The notes: generated by a model from the sequence alone, not told the origin. A stretch of 64,000 nt of DNA from Gordionus sp. m RMFG-2023 (GCF_954871325.1 NC_088779.1:26336869-26400868); one strand, 5' to 3'. Counted from the first letter of the stretch, positions 10,196-21,984 are shown. Program-made: numbers and translations.

Positions 10196-10405
10196 GAGGA
10201 ACAAGGAGAAAATGTAAATATAGCTAATTTGGTGGATGAAGGTAAAAAGGACCATGTTGCCAAGATCCAGAATAAGGAAAATAAGCCAGAGCTTTCAAAA
10301 AAAAATGGAGTGGTTGGATTATTTAGTATTGCAAATATTTTACAGATTAAAATCAGGTATTACCAAATATGCCAATGTAACATCACTCAAAAAGACTGTT
10401 ACTAA
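10196..10405 (+). CDS. Orphan 69-codon open frame, exon-like
   Basis: An uninterrupted plus frame of 69 codons runs from after a TAA to a TAA at 10403-10405. It reads NIANLVDEGKKDHVAKIQNK, then PELSKKNGVVGLFSIANILQ, and ends CQCNITQKDCY. It has no ATG. A CTAAG at its start could be an acceptor (phase 1), and a stronger-looking acceptor, CCTTTGTCAG, lies 30 bases upstream in another frame. The composition is protein-like (many acidic and basic residues, few stops in a stop-rich region), but I recognise no family. It could be an exon of an unmapped gene or a transposon fragment. Confidence 0.3.
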   Translation, partial: EEQGENVNIANLVDEGKKDHVAKIQNKENKPELSKKNGVVGLFSIANILQIKIRYYQICQCNITQKDCY

Positions 10406-10453
10406 TAATGAAAAAAGATTTACTTTAAAGTCTAAGTCTTATAAATACGAATA

Positions 10454-10478
10454 GGATCTTACCTTCCTTGTAAGATCC
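10454..10478. other. Perfect 9-bp hairpin
   Basis: GGATCTTAC, a 7-base loop, then GTAAGATCC. It lies about 50 bases after the stop of the open frame at 10196-10405. A role in transcript 3' ends is only a possibility. Confidence 0.6.
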
Positions 10479-11894
10479 ATAACTTAAACAATGGTGAATC
10501 AACCTATACTAAAATTTTACAAGAAGAAAGTTCTTAAATAAAATGGCCTTGAAAAACATTATATTATAATTGCAGAATACATAGAAGAAGAGCATTCAAA
10601 GACTAAAAGATTTGTAATTTTTTAAATAAAAAACCAATTAACTAATTTAAAAAAAAATTTAAATCAAGATGACAATTTTAATTTTATAGACATAAAAAAT
10701 GAAAACCTTTATAAACAATAATACTGAAGAGTGATTAGTAATTGAAATTGAGATAATTATATTGTGTTACATCAGATTTTGTCAGATTTCTGTACCTCTA
10801 AAAATGCATTTCCAAACCACTACGAGTTGTGAGTAAACTTTTTCGTTATTAAAGAGAATTATTAAATATAAGAATGAGTAACTTGAATTTAGTAGAAATG
10901 GGAAAAAAATAGAAACTAATAATTTTAGAATGTTTCCAAAGAATTTAAAAATACATCTCAACCAAAATTATATTGTTAATAGGGAAAAAAATAGAAACTA
11001 ATAATTTTAGAAATGTTTCCAAAGAATTTAAAAATACATCTCAACCAAAATTATATTGTTAATACTTTATATTAATTATTTTCCATAATATCACTGTAAT
11101 ATAAATATATATATAAATATTTCCTTAATTACATATATTTTATGATTGCATCCATAACAATTATTATACAAGCACAATTAAACTCTATCAACGTTATATA
11201 ATATTTCTTTCTAGTTATAAGTCAATAATCATCTTCCATCTAATTTTATAGATATATTTGATCATAATTATATTTTTTGTATATTTTTATATATGGTTAT
11301 TTTTCAAATAAAAACTTATATTTCAATTTTGTTTTCAATTAACTCACAGATATTCTTTCTATGGTGTTGAAAATTTTTTTTTAACTCTTCCTCCAAAATT
11401 TTTGTCTACCCCCCTCCCCCATCAATGAGTAAAGCTAGAATTGGACATATGTTCATAGTAATCTCACGGAATCGGTTATTATAACCAATAATAGAATCCA
11501 AAGATTTACTTCATAAAACTAAACATCACGATCAATTGTTCCTATCGATAAATAAAACCAACCCAAAAATGAAAAAAGAATAAAAGTTAGGAGGATTTTA
11601 ATACCAGTTATTATATTTTTTTTAAATAAAAGATTTTGTGGTATATATCAGTAGTTTCAAAAATGGTAGTAGGTAGTAGCTCAATTGTGTGGTAGATTTC
11701 AATTTTAAAAAAAATTGTAATAATATTAATAGTCAGTAGACATGGCAACCATCATTACCCTTTACTATTATTATATTGTTTATTCAATTCAAATTAATAT
11801 AATATTGTTAAAAAAATTTTTTGTGTTATCAAGTTAAAATGTCTTATATGAACCAGCTATCTAACATTTTAAATTGAGATATATTATTATCTAA
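10479..11894. other. A+T-rich spacer with tandem duplication
   Basis: No gene supported. It holds the 82-bp duplication listed separately and short A+T-rich runs. Confidence 0.5.
10900..11064. repeat. 82-bp tandem duplication
   Basis: Two almost identical copies (10900-10981 and 10982-11064) starting GGGAAAAAAATAGAAACTAA. The very high identity in sequence that is otherwise worn suggests a recent duplication. Confidence 0.9.
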
Positions 11895-12004
11895 CAAACT
11901 AAAAAACATATTTATTATTAATAACATGATAAATATATTACGCATTATAAGAAATGGCAAAAATAAATATTTTATGAAAAATTACAGCATTAATGAATAG
12001 TTAA

Positions 12005-12306
12005 TTAAAGGAAAGGAATGCATCTTATAGGCTTATTGGTTTCGGCTGATCTGTAAAAAGCGTTACAAAGGCCTCCACAAGGATCAGGAGTACAGAATAC
12101 TTCTGCGCTAGGAGGTTCACAGAGAGCTATTGTTTCGCACGGTTTACATTTTGGAGTAATTTTATTATTTTTGCAAAGATTTGGAGCTATTTTGATTATT
12201 TTTATGGCTTGCAACGGGATCGTGAATGGATTTAAAGGAATGACTGATGTCCCTAATATATCGTAAAGAATATAAATAACTAAAAGTTACTTTAACATTA
12301 ATTCAT
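12005..12306 (-). pseudogene. Eight-cysteine protein B, probably decayed at its start
   Basis: The mature region is intact. NPFTIPLQAIKIIKIAP leads to C-x8-C-x2-C-x5-C-x8-C-x4-C-x3-C-x14-C with PCET, CTPDPC, GGLC and AFYRS, and it ends CIPFL before the stop at 12005. The cysteine spacing is identical to A and C. The frame is open upstream to about 12288 with a possible acceptor CTTTTAG|TT. The sequence that aligns with the signal exons of A and C starts at the ATG at 12304-12306, but it lacks a base and hits stops at once (ATG AAT TAA); a second ATG also meets TAA after three codons. Either B has lost its secretion signal or it uses another first exon. All body codons remain open, so the loss would be recent. 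The family function is unknown. Confidence 0.65.
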
Positions 12307-13899
12307 ATTGATCGCTACTAACTTAAATTTACGAACTTTCAAATTTAAAGGTTTCTTTCGTTTTGATACGCAATATTATCGTTTGCTATTGTTAGTGCAT
12401 AAAATATTTAAAGTTACATTTAGATTTAATGAATGTGCGGTTATCCAACTCCTTTGAATAACAATAACCAAAATTTTAAGATTTCAGAAAGATGGGATCC
12501 ATATGACATTTTTTGGAATATTGATGATTAGTCTTGAAACTATTCTTGTAGATCCAAAATCTTTAAGTTACAATTTCTGGTAGAAGAAAAATAAATCCCA
12601 ACGAAATTTAATATTTTTCGAAAAATTTATTGATGGAAAATAAATATTAAATGTATACTAATTCTATTACATTCATATGAAATTTTCATTGCTCAAAATA
12701 AATCCTTTTATTATTAATGCTTGAAATTGAAAAATTTATTTTATAGTTTTATTTTATAAGATGTATTTAATATTTTAAAAATCTTTATCAAATTCTGTCA
12801 TTAAAAATCTTTATCTAATTCTGCCATTTTGATGTTAAAGAAAACGCCCATGTTGACATTCCAGCAAAAGCAAAAATAAAGGACTAAAATGTGGCAAAGA
12901 TTAATCTTGGGATTATTCTAAATGGATGCAGATAATTCTGTGATAGCAAATTTGAGCTTGAATACACATAATTTTTGTGATATGAAGGCTAAAGGAATGC
13001 TTTAAATATGTGACTTTTTAAAAGGGCCTTCAAAATTCTACATAAGTGTTTTATTAAGAATTTTATATAAATTTATATTAATAACCAAAAAAGATGCTAT
13101 TTTAATATTTCAGCAGGATAATACCCACCACCCTTTTACCCCCCCCCAACCCTCCCACACACACTACAAGGCCTCAGTTTGTCACAAATGATTTAGAAGT
13201 CAAAAATATCCAATGGAATCAATGACCTTATATTATGCCCGGTTTAAAAAAGTGATTAGTTGGACTATAAGTTAAATAAGGTATGTCTCTATTCCAAGGA
13301 TTCTCATTTCCGCCTTAAATTGTTAAATCATGGGCGTAACTAATTTTCCTATGATTAGATCATTTTTATGTGACTTTACTGTTCAAAATTCTTAGAGGGT
13401 GTTAAGGTAATTTGATCAGGCTACTACTGTCTAGTTTAAAAAAATATTTTCATAAAAATTTCGAAATTTTAAAGGATAATTAACCAATCATTTCTGTCAT
13501 CAGAATTCATTAATAATTCAACCCAATAATTTTTTTGTCCAAAAACGTTAAAATTAAGATTAGCCAAATTTGAAATTTAACAAAAAAAAATGGGAAAAGA
13601 TTTGGCTTTATTCTGGCACAATCTCGAAGCTCAGATATTATCATTTTTAACAAAAATTTTAATTTAGGCAGTTTTTAATAAATAGGCAAAATTGATGATT
13701 TAAACGATATCAGAAACATACCCTAATAAAAGTTTAAAATTATAAGCAAGGCGTATTAAGGCAAATAAATTTGAATATTAATATGACAGAGTGAAGTATG
13801 ATTTTCAGATTGTGAAAGAAGCTACCATATTACTTGATCACAAAACGAAAAAACAACAACAAAAAATTAGAAAATTTAAAATATTTAAATAAAATTTAC

Positions 13900-13947
13900 C
13901 CTTTGGATTTTTCCTTGGAGCTGCTGATGAAATATTTATTTGGGAAA
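13900..13947 (-). other. Exon-like 48-bp block, duplicate of 6477-6524
   Basis: Same length, AG border and GTAAAT border as 6477-6524, and no stop (reads SQINISSAAPRKNPK). The ATG of the partner is ATA here. Confidence 0.25.
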
Positions 13948-14310
13948 CTAAAAATTAATAAAAATGTAGAGTTAGAATTTATTATGTATAAACACTTTTT
14001 ACTTATTAAAATTGTTATGAATATTGAGGCGAAATATTTCATATTCAATGTTAGTAATGTTATAAAGAGATATTTATTTTAAAAATTTAAAACATTAATA
14101 TTTTGCATTATATCAACAAAAAAAAAACTTTATTAACAAAGAACAAAATTTAGATTGTAAAAAATTTACATTTCCAAGCTCTATCAATGAATATCTACGA
14201 GATGTTAACAATCATTTAGCGAAAATTCAATTTATTTTTTAATGCCAAAATTTCCCTCGATTGAAAATCAATAATAAAATTAATTCATTTTGAGGGTGAC
14301 CATGAATAAT

Positions 14311-17146
14311 ATAAATAATTATCATTAGCAGAATTATCATTACAGTCATAGTTAATATTTAAAATTTGGAATATAATTAAAATTAATGTTTGAGAATCAT
14401 TTAACATTCTTTTCTAAATGACAAATTATTAGTATATATACAATACCTATGTCATATATAATTTTTTTTTAAAATAACCGATCAACTAACTCACTCATAA
14501 CTGATTAAAAAAAGTAACTTATAAGTACTCTATTGATAATTTTGGCAGTTATAATAGAATTATGTTTCTAACTATTTTTATATTTAATACGTAGATATTT
14601 GAAAATCAGAGTTCCACAAACCTCTTCAAACCTTTTCGACAAAAAATTTTGAATTTCAGAATGACCATTTTTTAAATTAGGTTATTTTTTTTATTAAGAT
14701 TCAATGCCAAATAATCTATAAAAAAATTTATTGCAAGAAATTTACGAGAAAATCTTTTCCAATTTTATTAAATAGAAAAAAATTCTCTCAAATTATTTAC
14801 ATGAAATTTTTGCGAATAAGTTTATACTCCAAAATCTTAGAAATTTATTCTAAGCCAAGAATAAAATGGTTATAGATAACAGAATGTGTGTTTAAATATA
14901 AAATGCATTTTTTTAAAATATAAGTATGTTTTAGGAATTTAACCAATTAAAATTCTTCATAGACCGGGGTTTGAGCAAATTTTAAAAACTTAAATTAACT
15001 TCAGTGAACATTTTAATTTCAAAATACCTGATTGTAATAGGAAATGTATTCTAGCTTTTTCATTATACATTTTAAATACATTAATTTAAAAATCCTTAAT
15101 ATAAATTATGTTCAAAGACAAAATTGTTTGATATTTACAGAGTAGTTACATGTTTTTCATACACTTATTTTTTACATTATAAATTATTTATTTTTTAATA
15201 TAGTTTCTTAATTATTTTCTTTTTTTTTAAAATATATTTTTATTTTGATGTATTTTATATTGTCTATCTTATTCTTATATTGAAACGTTTTTAAATAAAT
15301 TAATTTGACAAAAATAAATATGATTCTGACATCAAATCTTTCAGGATCAAACAATCTGCGCTATAAAGGATTTATGTTTTAAAAGACAAGACCCAATGTC
15401 TTTCCAACACTTCAACTTTACTTCCATCTAAACTGACAGGTTGTTTCTTGGGTTTGAATCCGGTACCTGGTGCAGTATATCAGACAGGCCTTATTTTTGC
15501 GGTTCCATATCATTTATAAGATCGTAGGGAAATATGGTTGGTTCTAGTGATGCAAAATCATTCATTTTAGCCAATCTAACCCAGTATTTATCCAGAAACT
15601 AAATATATTTATTTCTTGTGTTTTTTTTGTCCAACGAAAATTTTTATTTTTAAATTGAAAGAAAACTTAATAACCTATTATTGTTTAGATCAGTGATTAA
15701 ATATTTTTTTATATAAACATTTTTGAGTTTCAAAAAAAAAGGATAATTTTTAACAAAACGGTAGTTTTATAAAAATATTGTGCTATTCAACTAATTTAAA
15801 ATACAATATCAAAAAATTAAAGAAGTAATCGATTATAGTTGTAATTTCCCTAGCCTTGGGGTTTTTAGTGTAAATATAACTCATTTTAAAAAAACATAAG
15901 TAAAATAACTCGCATGCCTCAATCTTTGTCGGATCTTGTTTTGGTATACCCATAAGTGTTGAACCGAATTATCTGTTTTTTCGCCATTATCCAACTATAA
16001 TGAATTGTAAACATAAACATCTATGCTCCATGTTAAATCATGTTTTTTATATATATCAAGGATGAAAAATGAAAGTATCTTCAGTTAAAAAAAAACATAA
16101 ATTAAAAATAATAAAATTTTAGTTGTTGTATCTAATATAAGAAACCAATGATATCCAGACTAGAATATTTATATCAAGCATACATTTATATTTTTAATTA
16201 TTTTATCACATTTTAATAAAATTAATGTATGACGGTAATGTGTTTTTATCTACAATGTGATAAGTTTGTATATTTTTAATTAAAAATTTTTATTTTACCA
16301 GAAATTTAACTCATCATTGTTGAAATAACTACCGAATGAATTTCAGGCAATTTTGTCATGAACCTTTGAACTTAATATAATTTAAATTAATTTTTCCATA
16401 GATTTTTTATATAAACTATAAATGATTCAAAGGTTAACGGAAAAATTATCTACAATTCATAAAATAGGTATTCTAAACATGCTAGAATACATTTGTAATA
16501 AAATCAGATTTTTAAATTTAAAAAAATGGCATTCTAAAAATGATTTAAGGTTAAAAAAAATAACATGGTGTTGGAAAAAACACATTGCTGCTAAATTAAA
16601 AATAAAATGTTTTAATGTTTCCTAATGATTATATTAGACCTATTAAAAAAGAAATAGAATCAAATAATAAATTATACACATTTGAATAATCATTAATTTG
16701 ATCCGTATTCATTTTTAGAAACTGTCTAGTTTATATTAAATATGATTATCACCAAAAGGAAGGTACTTTTAGTAACTTTAATTTTAATTACCCGGAATCC
16801 TACATCATAATTACATTAGATTTATGGCAATTAATTAAAATAATATTTAAAAGTCATTTAGCGTCCTCTTTACCTGCTAAATTAATAATAATTCCTATAT
16901 CAAAAGGATATTATTTTACTTACATGAAAATAAAAATTAACAAGGAATATTAAAAATATAATCCTTCATGAAATTATTTAGCTATTTTTCCTTTTAAAAT
17001 GTTGCTAAAATATAATAAAAGTCAATTTCACACCTAATTAGCAAATTACATTTCAATTCTTATGAATTTATATTATTTTATTATATCAAATTTTTAAAAC
17101 ATAAATTAAACTATTTTTTTATTCAAAATTAATTTATGATTTGAAG
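14311..17146. other. Long A+T-rich spacer
   Basis: No gene that I can support. A GC-richer patch at about 15345-15540 keeps two overlapping frames open (one with KLTGCFLGLNPVPGAVYQTG, one with FQDQTICAIKDLCFKRQDP), and a TCTTTCAG acceptor-like site precedes it. It may be a transposon or exon remnant. It also carries a B-box-like GGGTTTGAATCC but no matching A box. Confidence 0.45.
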
Positions 17147-18900
17147 ATGATCATTAAACTTCTAGTACTTTTATTTGTATCTGAGGTAGAATTTTAGAAT
17201 ATAATATTAAAATAGCTTTGAAGCGTTTCCATTTTAATTAATATTTGTATTTTTCCTTTTTTTTTGTAAATGAAAGAATCAGAATTACATCTATTTTTTC
17301 GTACTAGTCTCTTTGCTATAAAGTTATTATTTTTTTTTACTAAGAGCCTATCAATTTAATTTAAAAAAATATGTTCAAGAAATATAACTACAATTTATAA
17401 ATCTATTAATTTATTTTGAGATGTGTTGTTAAACGGCTTCTACCATCTCTAAGCAAAATTTCCAAGGCTTACATAATATTATCTAGGCTAAAATCTTAAT
17501 CGGGCAGTTTTAAAAATCGAATCAAATTGGGCGGTTTAACACCACTAATTTGAGATTTTTCAAAATTTTATATAGGATTGTTAATTTTTACTATATATAT
17601 ATTTCATTTTCTTCAATCATCTAAAGATATCACAAGGTTACGACTATGGCAAAAAACAGTATTATTATCCTAAAACAAAATATATTGGACGTAGTGGCCA
17701 TAATAATTACTATTCTTTTCATTCACATCATACTACAATTGATAGCTTCCATTCGAATCCAATTTTAAGATGTAAACAAGATAATACTTTATCACACTTC
17801 ATAATTACTAAATTAATAATAATCTAATTAGACTAGACCAATAAAGCACAAGCATCTTATGTCAATATTTATTTTTACAATTTTTTCTTATAAAAAAATA
17901 TCTCTCAACTCCGGGAATTTGTTTTAAGCAGATAACAAATGGACTGGATATTAATTCTAAATAAATAGCAATGTTAAAATATTTGTGAATACATGTTTTG
18001 TTTTTCAAGGCAAATATTTAATAATAAATTTTGGAATTTATGACAAACACCAAACCTCATTGAGTCAGATTAAATAAAATTTATATTGTATTTATTTTTA
18101 TAAATAATTGAGATGTTTTGTAAATTAAAAAGAAAATTAAGAATAGTACTAGGAGCTAATCCCCATATTATACGACTTAAATATAGTCAAATCGGGATAA
18201 AAGACATTAATTAAAAATTTTGAAGACATTTTAAAAACTTTATTAAATCCATTTAGCTTCTTTGGTCTCGTTTCTGACATATTTTTATGTCATAGGTTGA
18301 GAAGTAGAAACTTGTGTGCATATATTGTATTTTATATATATTATAGAATTCTTAATTTAAATTGAATAGCTAGAGAAAAATGGGTCCAATTATTCACTGC
18401 TCAGTTTGTGATTATGATAGTGAGATTATATACTAAATGTATATGGAAGAATTATATAAATTTGATATAAAATATAGTTGTTAATTCAATTTAGCACTAA
18501 TTTTTAAAATACTAGAACACATCATCAGCACAATTAGATTATTAAAATTTAAAATATCATTCAAGTATAGAAACCCTTGTGGCTTTTGTATTTATATAGT
18601 TAGAATACATAGATTAATTATTATTTATAAGGCAATAGACTTATTTACTAACATTGTCTACAATAACATATTTAACACAGAAATAAAAAAATCTAGATAT
18701 ATAGTATATATATTTTAAATATAAAACTGTATCCTTTTTAATTAGTCTGTATTGGCTGTCATCTACAAACATCAATAGCTAATCTAGACTGTGGATATAC
18801 TTTTGGGTATCAGGTCTGTCCTACAAATTATTTTTGCGATAAAAGACCGAGCGACTTATATGGATGTTGTTGCCCAAGTTTAAAATTAATCACTTTTTAA
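17147..18900 (+). CDS. Secreted Tyr/His-rich, cysteine-module protein (3 exons)
   Basis: Proposed model join(17147..17185,17627..17771,18746..18900): 339 bases, 112 residues. Exon 1 encodes MIIKLLVLLFVSE, a clear signal peptide, and ends at GAG|GTAGAA. Exon 2 follows a pyrimidine-rich acceptor (CTTCAATCATCTAAAG) in phase 0 and reads ISQGYDYGKKQYYYPKTKY, then GRSGHNNYYSFHSHH: 8 Tyr and 5 His in about 48 residues. It ends at AGAT|GTAAAC in phase 1. Exon 3 follows CTTTTTAATTAG, also phase 1, and holds eight cysteines spaced C-x2-C-x10-C-x8-C-x5-C-x9-CCC, including YQVCPTNYFC and LYGCCCP, then a stop. The pattern recalls CP..YxC...CC modules of invertebrate extracellular proteins, but no named family is claimed. 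Tyr/His/Gly-rich secreted proteins are often structural, cuticular or adhesive. A MITE sits in intron 1. If the last donor is not used, exon 2 would read on to a stop at 17825-17827 (79 residues). Confidence 0.55.
17423..17548. mobile_element. CTAGTGTTG-family MITE inside intron 1
   Basis: The left end is GTGTTGTTAAACGGC and the right end GGGCGGTTTAACACCACTAA. TTTGAGAT flanks both sides (17415-17422 and 17549-17556) as a perfect 8-bp target duplication. It lies wholly within the first intron of the Tyr/Cys-rich gene. Confidence 0.75.
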
Positions 18901-18938
18901 CTATTATATTAATTTTTAAAATTTCTTTAATGCACTGG

Positions 18939-19525
18939 CAGCGTCTACATGACAGGATTTTCACTGGATGCAACCCCCCCCCCCCCCCCCATAAACCTTT
19001 GCCTAACCCCCTAAAAAATTCCCCGCGCCTTTGGCGCGGTGCCTTATTATCATTATTTTCACCTGTTTATTTATTGATACTCTTTTTAAAGAATTTATAA
19101 AGGATAACTTAAATTAATCTATCTCTACTACCAACTATCGATATTTTTTGAATATAAAGAATTTATTTTTTAGATAATAAATTCAATTAAAACCTCCATT
19201 ATTTACAATAAATTAATTATTATGGTATTATGAGCTTGCTGAAATAACTAAATATTTTAAATTACATTTAAAAGGATAGTTTATTTGGAAAACAATCTGT
19301 ATGATTGTTTGCAGTATATAGATTTGGTCGAAGAATTGTTTTATAATATTACTATAATAAAAGTATTAATTTTTACAGCAATAAATTTTGTCCTATTTCA
19401 TCTCAAAATTTAATAGATAACCCCCCAAAAAATTTATCCTACCCCCATTAAAGCAAATTACCCCCTACCCCCTCAAAAAAATAAGATGCAAACTGTTCCT
19501 ACCCCTCCCGCTCATGTAGACGCTG
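18939..19525. mobile_element. hAT-type non-autonomous element, perfect 8-bp TSD
   Basis: Terminal inverted repeats start CAGCGTCTACATGA; the right end is TCATGTAGACGCTG. TGCACTGG occurs directly on both sides (18931-18938 and 19526-19533). The 587-bp interior has long poly-C runs near each end and no transposase. A related copy lies at 37577-38170 and a fragment at 25375-25640. It inserted 38 bases after the stop codon of the Tyr/Cys-rich gene, in its 3' region. Confidence 0.9.
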
Positions 19526-19533
19526 TGCACTGG

Positions 19534-20801
19534 ACTCATATATTGAATCTCGGCCTATGCCAACTCTCTATTAGACGCCACTTAAAATCATATAGCGTTT
19601 TGAAGAAACATAAGTATGTAGGTTACAGCTATTATATAAACATGACTATTTTACTGAAGATCTAGAAGTTAAGCTTGATTACAAACTGTCTAGTAACTAA
19701 ACTATTTTATTTTTAACTAAATTATTTTATTTTACATAGTTATATATTTTTCCCCCGCTCCCAATTCAAACTTCTATACACCATATTTAGGTAGAACTAG
19801 ACTTATTTGATACCAATCCATCATGCCGTATATAAACTATCCTCCTAATTTTTATTACAAATTTCACATATTTATTTGATTTATTTTAAAATGGGTTGAA
19901 AAATCTCAAAAAATGAATAGGAAAATAATGGAGACAAACATAAAAAGTAGAAAAAAAAATAAGTTGGGTTAATTTTTGTTGAAATTTTTTTTTTAAATTT
20001 GAAATCATTTGAAAAATAATGAATTAAGTTTAGTAACTAATAGTGAGTTATTTAACTAATAAACATATAAACTATGGAATTAATGATGGCAACTGTCTAA
20101 TTAAAGAAAAATATTTTAGGAGTCGGAATATTCCGATACTTGAAGCGATTAAAGATACAAGTCCTTACCTATAAGCAATCCATACTATTTTAATATTATC
20201 ATCGGTCTAGAATTCGAAGGCACTCGATACTTTTTTTAAGATTTTTGAGATAAGATTTGATTTTAAGTTATTAAATTAATAAAAAATAAAAAACTAGATT
20301 TAGAAATATTATTTTTTGTCCACCTTTGAGCAGTTTTTTTTCATCACCAATTATCAAGTGGTGCATCTTTAATTCTGAACAAACGATATATTTTATTTTA
20401 TCACCTCAAATACTGTTTTATAAAATACCGGAATATACACTACAAATTTTTTTTAATAATTCAATGATAAAGCATTATTTTTAGGTTGTTGATATACATG
20501 TGGTGGATTGTAAACTTAATAATTTTATATAATCTTGAAATAAATTTTAATAATATAATATCTAATTTGTACTCTTAATAATTTTTAGCTAGATTCTAAA
20601 CCAAACCCAAACCTTGATCTCCTTATCATGAACCCTATTTTTTTTCTCTCTCTATTTTTGTCGTTTGAATGATTTCAAAAGTTTTAAATATAATTTTAAG
20701 TACGCACATCCTATTTTGCTCCTAATGTATACTAAGAAGATACAACTGTGAAATTGTAAAAAAAATCTCTATGTTGTTGAAAAGAATACTCTGTATATAA
20801 A
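19534..20801. other. A+T-rich spacer 5' of gene C
   Basis: No gene supported. It contains a 12-base perfect palindrome CGGAATATTCCG (20124-20135). A hydrophobic start MNPIFFLSLFLSF (ATG at 20628) is an alternative first exon for gene C. It aligns loosely with MDPIFLKS at a similar place upstream of gene B. Confidence 0.45.
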
Positions 20802-21313
20802 ATGGATCAATTTAAATTGCTTTTATCAATTTTGTAGTTTATATAATATATATAAATTTAACAATTGTGTAAGTAATTTTTTAAACTTTTTTTGAAAATA
20901 TTATATCGTAACTAGTTTTAAGCACTTTTACTATCATGCCCACTAATTTTATTACAACTCTACCATCAACAATTTTTTCAATCTCGACTATAACTTCCTC
21001 ACTAGTCACTCCTCCCAGTCCAATCACACCTTTGCCAACTCTACGACCAACACTTACTTCAATCTCGACTATAACCTCCTCGCAAAATCCGTTCACTGCC
21101 CCTTTGCAAGCCATCAATATAATCAAATTAGCTCAAAGACTTTGCAGCAATAATATAATCACTCCCAATTGTCTACCTTGCGAAACGGTAGCACTTTGTG
21201 AACCTCCTACCTCCGATATATTTTGTACTCCTTATCCTTGTGGAGGTCTTTGTTATGCTTTTTACAGATCGCAGGAAAACAATGAGCCTATAAGTTGTAT
21301 TCCTTTCCTTTAA
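20802..21313 (+). CDS. Secreted eight-cysteine protein C
   Basis: Preferred model join(20802..20833,20923..21313), 140 residues. Exon 1 is MDQFKLLLSI, a short hydrophobic signal that aligns with the start of gene A, with donor TTTT|GTAGTT. The acceptor TTTTAAG|C keeps frame. A Thr/Ser/Pro-rich linker of about 50 residues follows; it repeats ISTITSS twice. Then comes NPFTAPLQAINIIKLAQ and the eight-cysteine module C-x8-C-x2-C-x5-C-x8-C-x4-C-x3-C-x14-C with PCETVALCEPP, CTPYPC, GGLC and AFYRS, ending CIPFL. It is closest to B in the module. The Thr-rich linker suggests an O-glycosylated spacer, an inference only. An in-frame ATG at 20936 would give a 125-residue protein without a signal. Function unknown. 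The body is secure; the first exon is plausible, and MNPIFFLSLFLSF at 20628 is the main alternative. Confidence 0.8.
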
Positions 21314-21984
21314 ATAACACCCTTATAAATATTGTAATTATTATGAATTTTTATTATATACTGTAATATTATGGAAAATACATTGTGATGGTAGTATGTA
21401 GGTGTTATTAATTAAAAAATGGCATAAAATTTAAAAAAAAGTAATAGTAATTTTGGCACATATATGCTAAATGTCCTTACCTTATATTATATTATTTATA
21501 TTATATCTTCGTTTTTCTTATTTTAAAAGAAAGTTACTTTAAATAAAAATGTTGATAAAAATAATATATTTAAATTTACCGATATATCTATTTCATAAGA
21601 CATTGTAAATTCAAGCTATTTTAATCTAAGATGAAGTGGTATATACACATTCTGCTCACCACCATCAAGTAATTGGCAATTACACTTCTGAAAAAGTTTA
21701 CCCTCCTTCCCCCTACACATATATTAAAATCAAAAACAAATAGGAAAATCGATATTCAAAATTAACAAAAATAAAGAAAATAAATGATGATTTCACTTCT
21801 TTAATGCCATTATACACCTGTACACGCTGGTGTTTGCCAATAATATCGCTTAAATAAATAGAAAAGAATTATGGAATAATCATAAAACTTTTATTTGAAA
21901 TTATAAATCGCAGTGAAGTTGCTACAAAAGTAAAAAATTTTATTGCACCAAATGAAAACTTTTTATACCATAAAATGATTTAAA
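21314..21984. other. A+T-rich spacer
   Basis: No gene supported. The first part is 3' flank of gene C and shares TGTAATTATTATGAA with the 3' flank of gene A. Confidence 0.5.

Larger units (their letters stand above)
11895..14310. repeat. Segmental duplication, copy 2 (partner 1340-7010)
   Basis: Collinear with 1340-7010 without the 2384-5030 insertion. Shared landmarks are the cysteine-rich gene, GGTTATCCAACTCCTTTGAA, ACTATTCTTGTAGATCCAAA, AATGGATGCAGA, and a GATCACAAAAC block. A poly-C stretch at 13140 matches the one at 5411. Confidence 0.85.

Noticed and set aside
13834-14082. 82-codon plus frame
   Set aside because: Same reasoning: the paralogous segment near 6400-6640 has stops and indels in this frame. 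It also overlaps the minus-strand exon-like block.
20881-21126. Minus-strand open frame over gene C
   Set aside because: Antisense shadow of the Thr/Ser-rich linker of gene C; its apparent repeats mirror the ISTITSS repeats.
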